58,072 nt of DNA, taken from NCBI GenBank assembly GCA_003427395.1, contig BFEA01000671.1:84558-142629 (forward strand). The letters are read 5' to 3'. This DNA is from Chara braunii. Its lineage: Eukaryota > Streptophyta > Charophyceae > Charales > Characeae. The translations under genes were made by a program, and so were the position numbers. Position 1 is the stretch's first letter. Each line of letters opens with the position of its first letter. The notes beneath the pieces are model-generated. The model saw only the letters and a list, made by a program, of their open reading frames with translations, did no database searches and was not told the DNA's origin. Shown in pieces: positions 19,789-30,085 of the stretch.

Positions 19789-20280
19789 TGCAATGAACCC
19801 AATCGGAAGAGAAGCTTGTCAATGTCGAAACACAGAATGTCACAGCGCAGTTTCAATGTCTCTAAAATCATAGATGTCGTCAGGTAGCCCAATGTCTGGT
19901 CACCAGAGAAGAGGATGCTGGAAGGGAGATAAGACTTAAGAGGTGGAAGCGAAAGTACCCATCAACATAGTAGATAGATCTCCCTCACAATCCCACTTCC
20001 TCTTCGGGCATCTCCCTCTCGCCATGTCAGCAGACAGTCTGCTCTGACACACACTGACAATGAGCTGATCTCATCATGGCGCTTGTCAGCGCAGACACCT
20101 TCTGAAGACGGACAGCAGTGTGCAATGTCGAACACGAACGCAAACAGGTAAGCTTGGTTCCATGTTGACTTTGACTCATGGGCCCGAATTTCCGAGCTGC
20201 TGTTGACTGTTGACTGTCCTTGGTCAACTGTCACACGTTGGGCCTCTGAAGGCCATTTTTAGGCCTTGTTTCAGGTACCC
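19789..20280 (-). repeat. LTR of element A
   Basis: Starts (plus strand) TGCAATGAACCC next to the primer site, like TGTAATGAACCC in element B. The far part carries TTGACTTTGACT and GTTGACTGTTGACTGTCC followed by a GGGCCTCTGAAGGCC-like end, again as in B. About half the B LTR length. The outer boundary is uncertain. Confidence 0.65.
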
Positions 20281-21095
20281 CACAGCAGCAGGCCTTTCAG
20301 GCAGTGGGCATGGCTTTTGACCCCTGTGTCGACCCTTTGCCTAAAGTGGCGACCCACACCCACGGCTGATGCATGTTTTGAGCTGAGTTATTGCGGAATG
20401 CAAGGCTGGGGGGCGCGTGCAGAAGGACACGTCCCCATAAAGCGTTTCGCTGCCAGGCTCCTCAAGGGCGCACACCCGATGTTTCCTTTCTGCCTTGTTG
20501 AAACGTGGGGGGCTATGCCGAACCTTTGTCCTTTATTCGCAACTGGGTCAGGACAATATGAAGAGCATAAAACTGATTTTGTATGTGTCTTTCTTTTCTT
20601 ATCGGCGTGCTGCACTGCACGACAACACACCATGCATTTTCCCGGAAGTATACACCTGATTTTCAGGCTGATAGTTATTGACATGTTGTGATGCACTGTA
20701 AAACTTGGCAGAGGTTCTCCGCAGCAGATGTCTGAAGCCTGAAACTGTGATGCCTGTGGAAGTTAACTCATCTGCATGGTGGTGTGCCTGTGTGGTTGCC
20801 TGGCGTGTGTATGCCCTGCAGATTTACCATAAAGGCTATGGTGAATATGGGAAGTTGCATCCATGAATGTACAGGAGATTCTCTGCCAACGCATAAGAAG
20901 GCGAAGGAATCTGCTGCATTCAGACTGATGACTAAACTCAGAGAAACAGGCTTTATTCTCTGAATCTCTTGGCTCTATACTCTGAGTTTTTTATTCACAC
21001 AAAATTGTCTACGCCCCGCCCCCCTTCATACCAAGTAAAGTTTGAACGATCGGTGCATGAAGCTGTGAAGGTCAGTTTTGAGGACAAGCCAGGCC
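20281..21095. other. no recognisable feature
   Basis: The plus frame at 20266-20691 has no motif and an antisense twin. No repeat family recognised. Confidence 0.4.
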
Positions 21096-21099
21096 GGGG

Positions 21100-21315
21100 C
21101 TCAGGTGAGTCATTGTTAGCAAAATGGTAGAGTCATTGTTAGCAAAATGGTGGAATTTCATCAAGGCGACTCGTTGTTAGCAAAATGGCCTTCGGACATC
21201 CAGGTGAGTCATTGGTAGCAAAATGGTAGAATTTCATCCTTAGGAGGGAAGTTAACCACCCTTCGGACATCCAGGCGAGTCATTGTTAGCAAAATGGTAG
21301 AATTTCATCCAGCTG
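21100..21315 (+). repeat. tandem repeat with GAGTCATTGTTAGCAAAATGG core
   Basis: Five copies of the core (about 21105, 21131, 21167, 21206, 21277), three of them extended by TAGAATTTCATCC and two preceded by CCTTCGGACATCCAGG. Spacings vary, so it is an irregular array. Confidence 0.9.
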
Positions 21316-21641
21316 AGCAAGGTGAAGTCCAAACTTGTGTGAGGTAATATATATAAGGATCATCACCACGATGTTTGGCACATCTTTGCACGACTTATCT
21401 TGCGGGCAAATGACCACAGTCATCTGTAGGAGCACTACCAATGCATACTTTCGCTTGTCCATCATGGTTACGAAATTGCCTGTCGAATGTGTGCGCCTGG
21501 CAGGCCCTCAGTTTTTCACGCTTTGCCAGTTATCAGAGCTTTTATTCTTCTTGCTCCTAGCTGAGTAGAGAAGTTCCCAAGTTTTCATTTGCTGAAGTGG
21601 TAGGATAAATTCATTGTAGGCCACCTTCGACAAGAACATTG

Positions 21642-21643
<2 letters not shown>

Positions 21644-21721
<78 letters not shown>

Positions 21722-21722
21722 N

Positions 21723-21810
<88 letters not shown>
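21644..21810. repeat. (CT)n(CA)n compound microsatellite with one N
   Basis: CT run 21644-21754 containing an undetermined base at 21722, then CA run to 21810. Length in the assembly is unlikely to be exact. Confidence 0.98.
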
Positions 21811-21813
<3 letters not shown>

Positions 21814-21924
21814 CACAGAACGTAGTCTGCTCGGTAACCCGGTCTGAAAGTGTACATATGTCAGGATTAACTACAAAAGATGGCTTCTCCTGCTGCTGAC
21901 AAGTGTGTAAGGGTTTTCAGATAT

Positions 21925-22348
21925 GGGATCTATTTTGAGACTCCTGGTATCAAGATTGAATGTTGTGGGCATCTCTGTGTCCACATCCACAAAAGCTCTC
22001 TCCCTCCCCATTCTGAAGATCCTTCTGGAGTCAGCTGTCCAGTCTTCTCTCCTTTTTATTGTGTCTCTGACTCGTTCTGTTGTATGCCAATGCAGTTGCA
22101 AATACTTTTTTTTTCACAGCATGCACATTGCTGCTGACTTCCGGAAACGGGATCTATTTTGAGACTCTGGTCTCAAGATTGAATGATGTGGGCCTCTCTT
22201 TGTCCAGATGCGTAAAGCCTCTCTCCCTATTTTGGACATCCTTTGTGAGGAGATACTGGAATCGGCTTTTCGGTCTTCTCTCCTTTCATTCCTCATGACT
22301 TGTTCTGCTGTACTCCAATGCAGTTGCAGTACTTTCTTTTTCGCTGCT
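21925..22348 (+). repeat. two ~200-bp direct repeats, period 224 bp
   Basis: Units beginning GGGATCTATTTTGAGACTC at 21925 and 22149 share TCAAGATTGAATG, GTCTTCTCTCCTTT and CCAATGCAGTTGCA in order. Frames through them are artefacts. Confidence 0.85.
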
Positions 22349-22469
22349 CTGGGACACTCCTCCCTCCATAGCCAATCAATCCCCCCCCCTCTCGGTATTC
22401 GCTTGGCATATTACACTGCATGTAATGTGGCTGCAGGTTTACCTTTCCTTCCTTCCTTCGTTAACTGAA

Positions 22470-23109
22470 CCGCGGTACCGTGTTCTGATGGAAACACCAT
22501 GTCTGGACAAGGATGGGTTAGCAAGAAAGGAGGGTGTCAATTGCTCAGCCGCGCACTCGGTGGAGGGTGTCGGTTGCCGGTTTGGATCGTTCAGCCGCGC
22601 CCTCCTGGTAATGACAATGATCGGAGGGCGTCGGATGCTCAGTCTCGCAGGCCTGGATAATGACAGGTTAGCAAGAAACAAAGCATTGAGGACAGTGAGT
22701 GGATGGATGGTGTTAATTGCTGGAGTCTTGCACTCCTGCCTGGTTCATCACTCATGAAAAACTCCATTGATGTGGGGGACCCTGGGGGTGCACCAAGTTC
22801 AGACAATTGGTTGAAGGACAATGGTTGCTGTCCCAGTTGCTTGCTTTCCTCAATCATGGGTTGTAGGTCTAGGGGGCTGAAGCTGTCATGTGAGGAAGGC
22901 AGGCTGGAATGGAGTTCTCTCTTCATACTTGGGTGTAACTTTAGGGGTCTGGGATAGAGTTCCCTTTGGCCTGGACCCTGTTTGCTTCCTCGTTGTTGTC
23001 CTCATTCTTGGGTGGTACCTCTGGGGCTTGGGATGCAGTTGCCTGGGGCCTGGAACCAGTTTGCTTCATCGACTTTATTATAGAAAACAGTTTTGAGAGA
23101 GAGAGAGAG
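22470..23109 (+). repeat. short irregular direct repeats and GA run
   Basis: GGAGGGTGTC..TTGC...CAGCCGCGC appears twice and GGTTAGCAAGAAA twice between 22515 and 22680. CTTGGG(A/T)G.A.TTCCCTTTGGCCTGG-like blocks recur at 22930-23060. A GAGAGA run ends at 23109. Confidence 0.6.
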
Positions 23110-23468
23110 AGTTACATTGGTGGAGGACATCAGAACTACAGTCTGCTCTCTTTATTTCTGCTCTGCGTACCTACGTTAGTTATGCAGCACCCCGCATTCT
23201 CCTGCGTGCGTCATTAGAAAATGTTCTGGATTGTCTTCTCACAGCTTCCTTCGCAACAGTCTTCAACGATAGTTTTTGCACGCAATATTTGGGACACTGA
23301 TTTTGCAGACATTTTTCCATGGTGGCTAACGCCTGGAGCATTCTTCGACTACCAATCTGCTTGGTAGTCACAGGACCTCTAAATCTCTTTTTCAATCAGC
23401 TCTGTTGTTTCAAAAAGCTCTTGCCTACTGTTGATCGATTACCAAGTCCTTTGCTCAAAAAAAAAGTT

Positions 23469-23489
23469 AAAAAAAAAAAAAAAAAAAAA
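23469..23489 (+). repeat. poly(A) 21-mer
   Basis: Homopolymer A, followed by CAGCCAGTTTTC..TTCTTAATACATGTTCTTATT repeated at 23490-23625. It could be a retroposon tail, but no retroposon body was identified. Confidence 0.9.
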
Positions 23490-23660
23490 TCAGCCAGTTT
23501 TCGGACTTTTCTTAATACATGTTCTTATTTGCACGTCAGCCAGTTTTCACCCCTTTCGTTGTTTTTTTCTTAATACATGTTCTTATTCTTATTTGCTCTT
23601 CAGCCAGTTTTCAGACCTTCTGGGAATCAGCCAACCCAACAGTTTTAGGGTGGAAAAAAG

Positions 23661-23910
23661 AAGAAAGTGGTACAGCAGCTTGTGACAGAGACTTTGTGAT
23701 TGTGCTTTACTACTCTTATTGAATCTTGTGGAGCTGTCTTGATTGCTATTGAATGCCTTCTGCAAAAATTCCTCTTGGCTATTCAAGAAAGTGGTACAAC
23801 AGCTTGTGACAGAGACCCGTGCTTGTGCTTCACTACTATTATTGAATCTTCTGGAGTTGTCTCGAATGCTATTGAACACCCTCTGCGAAAAAAAATCCTC
23901 TTGGCTATTC
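23661..23910 (+). repeat. two tandem 124-bp units
   Basis: AAGAAAGTGGTACA(G/A)CAGCTTG starts at 23661 and 23785. The following TTGAATCTT.TGGAG.TGTCT and CCTCTTGGCTATTC blocks repeat in step. Confidence 0.92.
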
Positions 23911-24242
23911 GCAACTGGTTCTCTAAGTTGACTTTCCCTTTGGCTCCCCGGTGTCCTCCTTGTCTTATTTTTTATGTTTCGCTCCTCACCGTGTTTGAAC
24001 TTCTGGAAAGACTACAAAAGGGCACTTGCCACTATGAAGTGTACAAGTTATGAAACCAAAGTATAATCCTATATCAGTGTTCTTTCAGCTGCCTAGAAAA
24101 AAGCTTTGCCGGTATGCAGTTTTCATCAGATTGCTCAACCCGTGTATAAGGGTTTATACTTCCTGGTCACTTCCTGGTCAGGATGGTTATTGAAACAGTT
24201 ATTATGGCACGGCTTTGATGAATGAACTCTTTGTAGGAGATC

Positions 24243-24530
24243 ACCATATGAAGAAAAGGTGATGCTGTTTGGGCTGATGAACGCACCTGCCACTTTTCAG
24301 CGGGCTATGAAATACTTCCTCGAACAAACACGACCTCAACGAGTTCGTGGTGGCATATGTTGATGGCATCCTTGCATCCGACAAATTTCAGAACAACTTG
24401 AAAATGTCCACCACATTCAAGGTTGGTGTTTGCACTAGACAAGGTCAACACATGATCAATTCTAAAAATAGAGAGTTCGATTGGAGAAGGTAGCCTACTT
24501 GGGTCGTGTCATTACAACCGAAGTCATGTG
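24243..24530 (+). pseudogene. reverse transcriptase fragment, left arm of inverted repeat
   Basis: Plus-strand frames read KVMLFGLMNAPATFQRAMKY, then VVAYVDGILASDKFQ and EKVAYLGRVITTE: the Ty3 RT palm. The catalytic box is YVDG, so both the Leu and the second Asp have changed. Frameshifts are present. Confidence 0.85.
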
Positions 24531-24779
24531 TGTAGGCTAGGCTATCTTCTCCTGCTGAACTTGCTATTTTTAGCATTGATCACGCGTTGGCATTGCCTAG
24601 TGCAAACACCAACCTTAAATGTGTCGGAACTTTTGTCCTAAAATTTTGTTGGATGCAAGGATGTCATCAAGATATAGCACCACGAACTCATTTTTTTGAG
24701 GTAGTGTTTGTTTTAGGATGTAGTTCATAGCCCGCTGAAAAGTGTCAGGTGCATTCGTTAGCCCAGACAGCATCACCTT
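24256..24779. repeat. ~245-bp imperfect inverted repeat of RT sequence, ~33-bp loop
   Basis: Arm 24256-24498 and reverse-complemented arm 24779-24532 match over their whole length with scattered differences. Anchors are AAGGTGATGCTGT, CTTTTCAGCGGGCTATGAA, CATCCTTGCATCC and GGTTGGTGTTTGCACTAG. Confidence 0.88.
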
Positions 24780-24790
24780 CAACTTGTACA
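24532..24790 (-). pseudogene. reverse transcriptase fragment, right arm of inverted repeat
   Basis: On the minus strand it reads KLKVMLSGLTNAPDTFQRAM, KNEFVVLYLDDILASNKI and the same downstream peptide as the left arm. The catalytic YLDD is intact here. It is the same family and same part of RT as the plus-strand copy at 24243-24530, in opposite orientation. Confidence 0.85.
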
Positions 24791-24799
24791 GCCCCAGTG

Positions 24800-25533
24800 C
24801 AATCTCGAAAGTGTCTCGTGTTCATCGGCTGGCGCCACCGCAATCTGGTAAGTTGTAACAGCGACTTTTTAAATTATTCTTAGGAAACTCCTTGCAGCCT
24901 TGCACACAATCCAGCAAATCATTCGTCCATGATAATGGGTCCACGTGTTTACGTTGTGATGTTGTTCAGCCAGCCTTCGGCAGCTACTTTGTCTTTTCGA
25001 CTTCCAAGAATGCACATCGCACGTGATAAGCTTGCCCTTCGGGGGATCCTCACCTTCCTCCGGATTATCACTAGCACTCGCTCTTCTAGAAAGGAGGGTT
25101 GCGCTTGTTGCGGGACTTGCGTCTGTATGTTCCCGAGGACTGCACCCAACATCTCACGGCCCGGGCTGATGACAGCCTTGCACCACCTGTATCTGTCTGT
25201 GTTCCCGAAGGCTCTCCCGCTTTTCAGAGGGACTCGCAGTATGTAAAGCCCTGGTAATGTGCATCGCGTTGCATCGAATCAAACCACATGCTCCACCGCT
25301 TGTGTGGGGCCTCGTCAACAATACATATTTTTGGGCTACATCATATAGTTCAAGATTTCTAGCAAGAGGGGGTAACAACACTTGGTGACGAACAAAAGGC
25401 CGGCGGTGGGGGGGGTGGATGTACTTGACATTTAAAATCTTTGTCACGTTAGGACCGCCCCCTTCCACATCATTTTTCGGCGTACCCACTGGTTCTGAGT
25501 GTGAGCTGTCACACCTGAAGGCTTCTGCTCCAA
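24800..25533 (+). other. possible LTR preceding a primer-binding site
   Basis: No gene seen. The stretch ends ...CTGCTCCA one base before a tRNA-iMet primer site, which is what the end of a 5' LTR should look like. The TG start of the LTR was not located. Confidence 0.35.
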
Positions 25534-25545
25534 TGGTATCAGAGC
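25534..25545 (+). promoter_or_regulatory. tRNA-iMet primer-binding site (plus strand)
   Basis: TGGTATCAGAGC, an exact 12-nt match to the sequence complementary to the 3' end of plant initiator-Met tRNA that primes most plant LTR elements. No gag follows, so this is a remnant. Confidence 0.7.
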
Positions 25546-27035
25546 TGGTCAAGCTGCCATAGCTCCTGCCCCTATTTCCGTTTGAGATGGTTGAACGTTG
25601 TTAGAGGTCATATGCTCCCATCCAATTGGCCAACAATCATTTGTGCAGCTCTGAGTTAGTAAGTGTAGGTAGGTGCTGCTACAACTTCTGAGCAAGTCAG
25701 CTTCCATCCCCGCTGATGTATTTAATAGCCCCGGGTGAATGTACTGGGCACTTTTCAAGCCAAGTTGGTTTTGCTTCACCACTTTTCTGGTTAGACTACA
25801 GGTTGTCTTGTGTCCACATGGTTCCTCAAGCCCGTTGCTTGATTATGATGCACTCATGCGGCAAACCTTAACGTTGTGGGGACATCATTGTCAACTTGCT
25901 TATTTCACTAGTGCCAGGAGTTTGGGCTGCCTCGAGCTCAGTGTGATCAGCTTGTAACAAATTGTGAAGTCGCTTCAGACCTCGTTTTGGTACATGCCAG
26001 TCGAAATGCAGCGCCGGGTACATGTCGAACTACGCAATTGTTCTTCATGTTATTATTGTTTGCGTGTAACCTGCACTCTGGTCTCTGCCTTGTCTCTCTT
26101 CTCGTCATTTCCAATGATTGTGTTCACGTTTGGGCTTCACCCTCATGCAGTGCACACGTTATGTGTGCTCTCGAATGGTGTGAAAGGATTCACGTTGCAG
26201 ACACCCAGTCCCGGTCCCAAGGTCCCGACAAGACCCAAGTCCCAGGGCCATCCTGTAGGGTAGGCCGTAGGGTCTAGAGGCCGAAGCGTCGTAGGTTGGT
26301 AGGATTCCGTCCGTTACCCAACAAGAAAAGTCCAGGAGCGTCCAGTCGAGTCTCAAAGTCCCAAGTCCAATTTTGTGCCATGTCCCAGGAAAGTCCGGAA
26401 GCTACTGGACCAATAAAATGTTTGCAGCGGACAGGCCATGGCCGATCGGTACCGGTCTGAGGCAGGCCACGCCAAGCCAAGCCCAACGCTTGAAGATGCC
26501 GTCTCCAATATTAATATGAATATACAAGAATGTTTCTCCAGTGGCTCTGCCGCACATGCATGTTCATAGACAAGGTAAGCATGCAAAGGAGCAAAAGGAC
26601 CAGTGAGGTGATGATAAGGACTCAGACGTACATGAGATCGATGACCTACATGATGACATCAGAGAGACAATGTGTATTCATACAATCATAAAATGGTACA
26701 ATTTAGTACAGCGGAAGACTCAAACATACTACCTGACTCGATGGACAGACCTGACTCGTATTATCATCATCGCACATGTGAGAGAGAAGGGAGGCCGCAT
26801 ACACAGAGGAAGAGGTCCCCCCTTGAGCACGCACGAAGGTGTACCATAGACGATGGGAGAGAAAGGAGCAAGACAAAGATGGAGGTGAGGGAGTAGACCA
26901 GAGTCGAAAACGCTGCTGTCAAAAAAATAGTCTCCATGTGAAGTGTCCAACCTATGTTTGCCCCAAGAATGTCGAATCAGATCCTGCGCCCCATAGCCTG
27001 TAATAACTCTGCCCGTAACCTTTCTCTCTCTCTCG
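25546..27035. other. no recognisable gene
   Basis: Short frames on both strands without motifs. Nothing identified. Confidence 0.4.
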
Positions 27036-27062
27036 GAAGAAGAAGAAGAAGAAGAAGAAGAA
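27036..27062 (+). repeat. (GAA)n microsatellite
   Basis: Nine GAA units after a TC run. Confidence 0.97.
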
Positions 27063-27560
27063 CAGTGACTATGGAGGTTGGAGTCAGGAAGGAGGAGGAG
27101 GAGAAGAAAAATAAAGTCTCCTTTGTCTCTCCCTAACCTGCTGCTGCTGAAGTCCTGCCGACACTGACTGGTGGAATGGCTCTCTCTGATGCATGTCGCT
27201 GAAGTGCAGTCCAAGCTATGGCGCCCAGGTCAGTCGTCCTTCAACCAGCGGCTATGGCTCTCCAGCCTCCGCTCTCCCACTACCTCCTACTTCTCTACCT
27301 CTACCTCTAGCGCAGCACTTCAGAGTTGCATGCTGCTCCAATGATGCTCACAATGTTGCCCGATTGAAATCTGCCGAATTGGACTGCCCTCCCACTAGAT
27401 ATAGTGTTGGGCCTGGCTGGGCAGCCCATGGTCTGCATCCTGAGTGTCAGAATGCAGCCCAGATCGTCCTCCTGGTGGTATCCTACTGCTAAAGCAGGCC
27501 CCACCTATTAGGGGAAAGTCTGAGGTGACACACCTGGAACCAACAAAAATGGACCAGCCA

Positions 27561-27612
27561 GCAAGACTCGGCAAATAAAGAAATAAATAAATGTTGAATA
27601 AAAAAAAAGACA
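27561..27612 (+). repeat. AT-rich minisatellite, left part
   Basis: AGCAAGACTCGGCAAATAAAG..AAATAAATGTTGAATAAAA, related to units at 28225-28333 and 42762-42872. Confidence 0.8.
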
Positions 27613-27620
27613 GCAAATAC

Positions 27621-27630
27621 CATGGCTACG
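27621..27630 (+). repeat. left terminal inverted repeat of hAT-like element
   Basis: CATGGCTACG, exact inverse of 28207-28216. Confidence 0.88.
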
Positions 27631-28206
27631 CCGGACCCGGACCCGGACATTTCGGGACATGGAACCGCACCCGTGTCCGGTAGTTTCCGGACGTCCGGGA
27701 TTCCGGACATTTCCGGACCTCCGGACATGGGGAGATCCGGACGGTCCGGAGGTCTGGACAGGTCCGGAAATGTCCGGACCATTAAAAAAAAAAAAAAAAA
27801 TCTGAAAAAAAAGTATGTTATGCAGAATAATAATGCAAACCACTTTTGCCTCAGAGTCATGTCAGAATTCCTAACCAAACTTGAGTTAAAAGTCAAAAAC
27901 TATAAAAGGCTTAGAAAAAGACTTTAAAAAGTAATAAAAATTAATAAAAGGTAATGAATTATTAATAAATAAAAAATTGGGGTTGTCTAATGAATTACTA
28001 TAGAGAGAGAGCATGTCCGGACCCCCAAAAAAAGCATAAACGGGCCTGAGAAACTCCCAAAACAATTTTGGGGGCTTGGCTCCTCAATGGGGAAGGGTCC
28101 TGGACCGTTTTTTTTTCTTTTTTTGTCTCGAAATTTGGCAGCTCCGGACCTTCCAGACCGGACATCTGGATTCCGGACTGAATCCAGACCGTCCGGACGT
28201 CCGGAT

Positions 28207-28216
28207 CGTAGCCATG
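28207..28216 (-). repeat. right terminal inverted repeat of hAT-like element
   Basis: CGTAGCCATG on the plus strand, followed at once by the second GCAAATAC. Confidence 0.88.
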
Positions 28217-28224
28217 GCAAATAC

Positions 28225-28333
28225 TCAGCAAAAAGATATATAAATAAATAAATAAATGCTGAATAAGAATAAAACAGCAAAGTCTCAGCAAAGAGATAAA
28301 TAATAAAATAATTAAATGCTGAATCAAAAAAGA
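28225..28333 (+). repeat. AT-rich minisatellite, right part
   Basis: Two units of about 52 bp (TCAGCAAAAAGATA...AATAAATGCTGAATAAG and TCAGCAAAGAGATAAATAATA..TTAAATGCTGAATC) between the DNA element and the LTR. Confidence 0.85.
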
Positions 28334-29355
28334 TGTAATGAACCCGGACTATAAGACACTTGCCAGATGTCGAAATACGAAGTAACTTAGCTCTGAACAA
28401 AATCCCCAATAACCATCAATGTGATCTCTGATACAATATCTCGTTTCTAGCAGACGAAGAGAGTGGAGGGGGATATAGACAGAGTAGAAGGTGGAAGAGA
28501 AAGTAATAATCAATGATCACACAGAGAGTAGCCCAGCATTCCCCACTCCTTCTCCAGGCTTCCCTCGCCTCCACGTCAGCAAAACAGTATCTAGTAACGA
28601 GCCTGACAAATCCTGATCACATTGAAGTGCCACATGGCACAGTTCTTTCGTGAAGACGTTGGAGACAATCAACAGTGCACAATATCGACATCAACATCAG
28701 GAAAGTATCCCGATCCTCCTCAATCATCCACAAATCTTGATCTCCCTGCTTGTCGCGTTCAGTCACCAATGTAGACAGCGTGGCCAATGCCACATCAGCG
28801 ATGAAGGCAGGCAGCACGTGCCACATCAGCAATGAAGACAGGTGGCAAGCGCCACATTAGCAATGAAGACAGTGGCATGTGCCACATCAACAATGGCGGG
28901 CGCTCAACAGAGAAGGCGCCAACATTGCCTCAGTCCCGCATCGCCGTCCACAGTGTCAGCGCATAGCCAGCAACAAGCCACCGTCAAGCCAGCGTCAAGG
29001 CAGCATAGCAAGATTGAATGTTGACTCCCTGGAGGCCAAACCTTATGTAATGTTTGACGAGGCTGACCGGCCTCAGATCTCCCACACACGGTGGCTCAAA
29101 TTGACTCACAGCCGAGGGTCTGGATTGCGTATAGTTGCAAACTTGTACTTGGTCCCGATGCTATCTTAGTACCTGCATACAAACAAGTGAGTGTGTCTGA
29201 CCGGCGGCCTGGGATGGGTCCGTATTGACTTTGGGCCTCAGGCAGTTGACCGAAGTCAACTGTTGGGCACTCAGGTCCTGGGCCATTCGGAGGGGTCTTT
29301 TGCCCCTTCAACCTCATGGCCAGAAATTGGGGTTTCGAGTTCCATTGTAGAAACA
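28334..29355 (-). repeat. 3' LTR of element B
   Basis: Begins (plus) TGTAATGAACCCGGACT and ends ...GTAGAAACA next to a pyrimidine tract. It is collinear with 41733-42695, with high identity by eye. It has two extra copies of a ~35-bp unit (GCCACATCAGCAATGAAGAC) at 28820-28890. TTGAC motifs cluster near the far end (29225-29265), the U3 side on the minus strand. Confidence 0.85.
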
Positions 29356-29374
29356 TTTTAATCTCCTTTTAACC
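29356..29374 (-). promoter_or_regulatory. candidate polypurine tract of element B
   Basis: On the minus strand GGTTAAAAGGAGATTAAAA directly precedes the TG of the LTR, the position where plus-strand DNA synthesis is primed. Confidence 0.6.
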
Positions 29375-29394
29375 CGCGTTCATATGCAGCAACA

Positions 29395-29990
29395 GTATCA
29401 AGAGTAGTAGGTAATTACTAAACCATCTAGCCTTATACGAAGGTTCAGACTTGAACTGTACCTTGTACTACTTCTGCGGTCCTCTGCCACCTGTAGAGAA
29501 GTAGACATGTTCCAGAATCTTTTCGACTTCATATCCTCCATTCATGGAGTGTGAGAACATACAGGTCGTCGAGTGTATGGGCCACCTTATGGCATAAGAC
29601 TGCGGTAAATCCTTGTTTGATGCTTATGCTCAGCTGCTCCTCTGACGTCTTGAGCTTGGGACATGTTACATTCTTGCCACTTAAAATGAACTGCGGTAAC
29701 AACCCCACGTCCGGAATCCTGGTGAGAACGTAACCGTCCGACCGCGGTAAGTCAAATTGTGTATAAGTGCAGATCAATTCCTCTTTCTTATTGTATGCCT
29801 TGTGGTTGCCGAGTATTTCAGATACAATCTGATTTTTACGCCAGACAACCCTCAATGGTCCATTTGCATCCCCATTCACCTTGAGAACTTTCCAGGGTCT
29901 ATAATAGACAGGCAGCCATTTTGAGACACATTTTCTTCTAGTGTAAACTCTTTAGACTTGACCAAGACAATATCTCCTTTTTGAAACTAT
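29395..29990 (-). pseudogene. integrase C-terminus of element B, with unexplained middle segment
   Basis: At the high end: FQKGDIVLVKSKEFTLEENV, then a GK(F/V)..NGDANGP turn. At the low end: YEVEKILEHVYFSTGGRG...YKVQFKSEP..KARWF, the chromodomain-like tail. Between them, minus frame 29879-29529 is open for 116 codons but does not carry the expected YPVFHASKL segment. Its sequence (for example SISIKQGFTAVLCHKVAHTL) is unknown to me. Confidence 0.75.
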
Positions 29991-30085
29991 GAAGGTCTGC
30001 GATGTTTATTGGCCTGGCTGGACTTTTTGTATGTTCTCCTTGACTTTTTTTATATCTTTTCAATACAAAACTGCAAATTCACTAG

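Larger units (their letters stand above)
16421..20280 (-). mobile_element. Ty3/gypsy retrotransposon element A (gag side), same family as B
   Basis: From high to low coordinates: LTR (20280-19789), degenerate primer site, leader with CCACGTCAGC-type repeats, gag, protease. Long blocks match 39150-42700 of element B in the same order. It is interrupted in protease by LINE A. Confidence 0.85.
27613..28224. mobile_element. hAT-like non-autonomous DNA element (MITE) with 8-bp target duplication
   Basis: A 596-bp body (27621-28216) is bounded by perfect 10-bp terminal inverted repeats CATGGCTACG...CGTAGCCATG and flanked by identical 8-bp direct repeats GCAAATAC (27613-27620 and 28217-28224). Eight-bp duplications are typical of hAT transposition, and CANNG ends fit the loose hAT terminal consensus. 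The body has no transposase frame. Just inside both ends are dense CCGGAC/GTCCGG motifs, about fourteen on the left (27630-27780) and about eight on the right (28015-28205), resembling the subterminal transposase-binding repeats known for hAT elements such as Ac. The middle is AT-rich. PIF or other families are less likely given the 8-bp duplication. Confidence 0.82.

Noticed and set aside
20266-20691. 141-codon plus-strand frame next to LTR of element A
   Set aside because: Begins at the LTR edge, no motif, overlapped by a long minus frame; chance is sufficient.
21508-21899. Open frames of alternating Arg-Glu, Ser-Leu, Cys-Val or Thr-His
   Set aside because: They are translations of the CT/CA microsatellite and contain an N.
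26729-27214. 161-codon minus-strand frame with Ser run
   Set aside because: The Ser run is the GAA/TTC microsatellite; the remaining sequence has no recognisable motif.
27621-28216. Simple CCGG-rich satellite
   Set aside because: Exact 8-bp flanking duplication and perfect inverted ends define a discrete inserted element.
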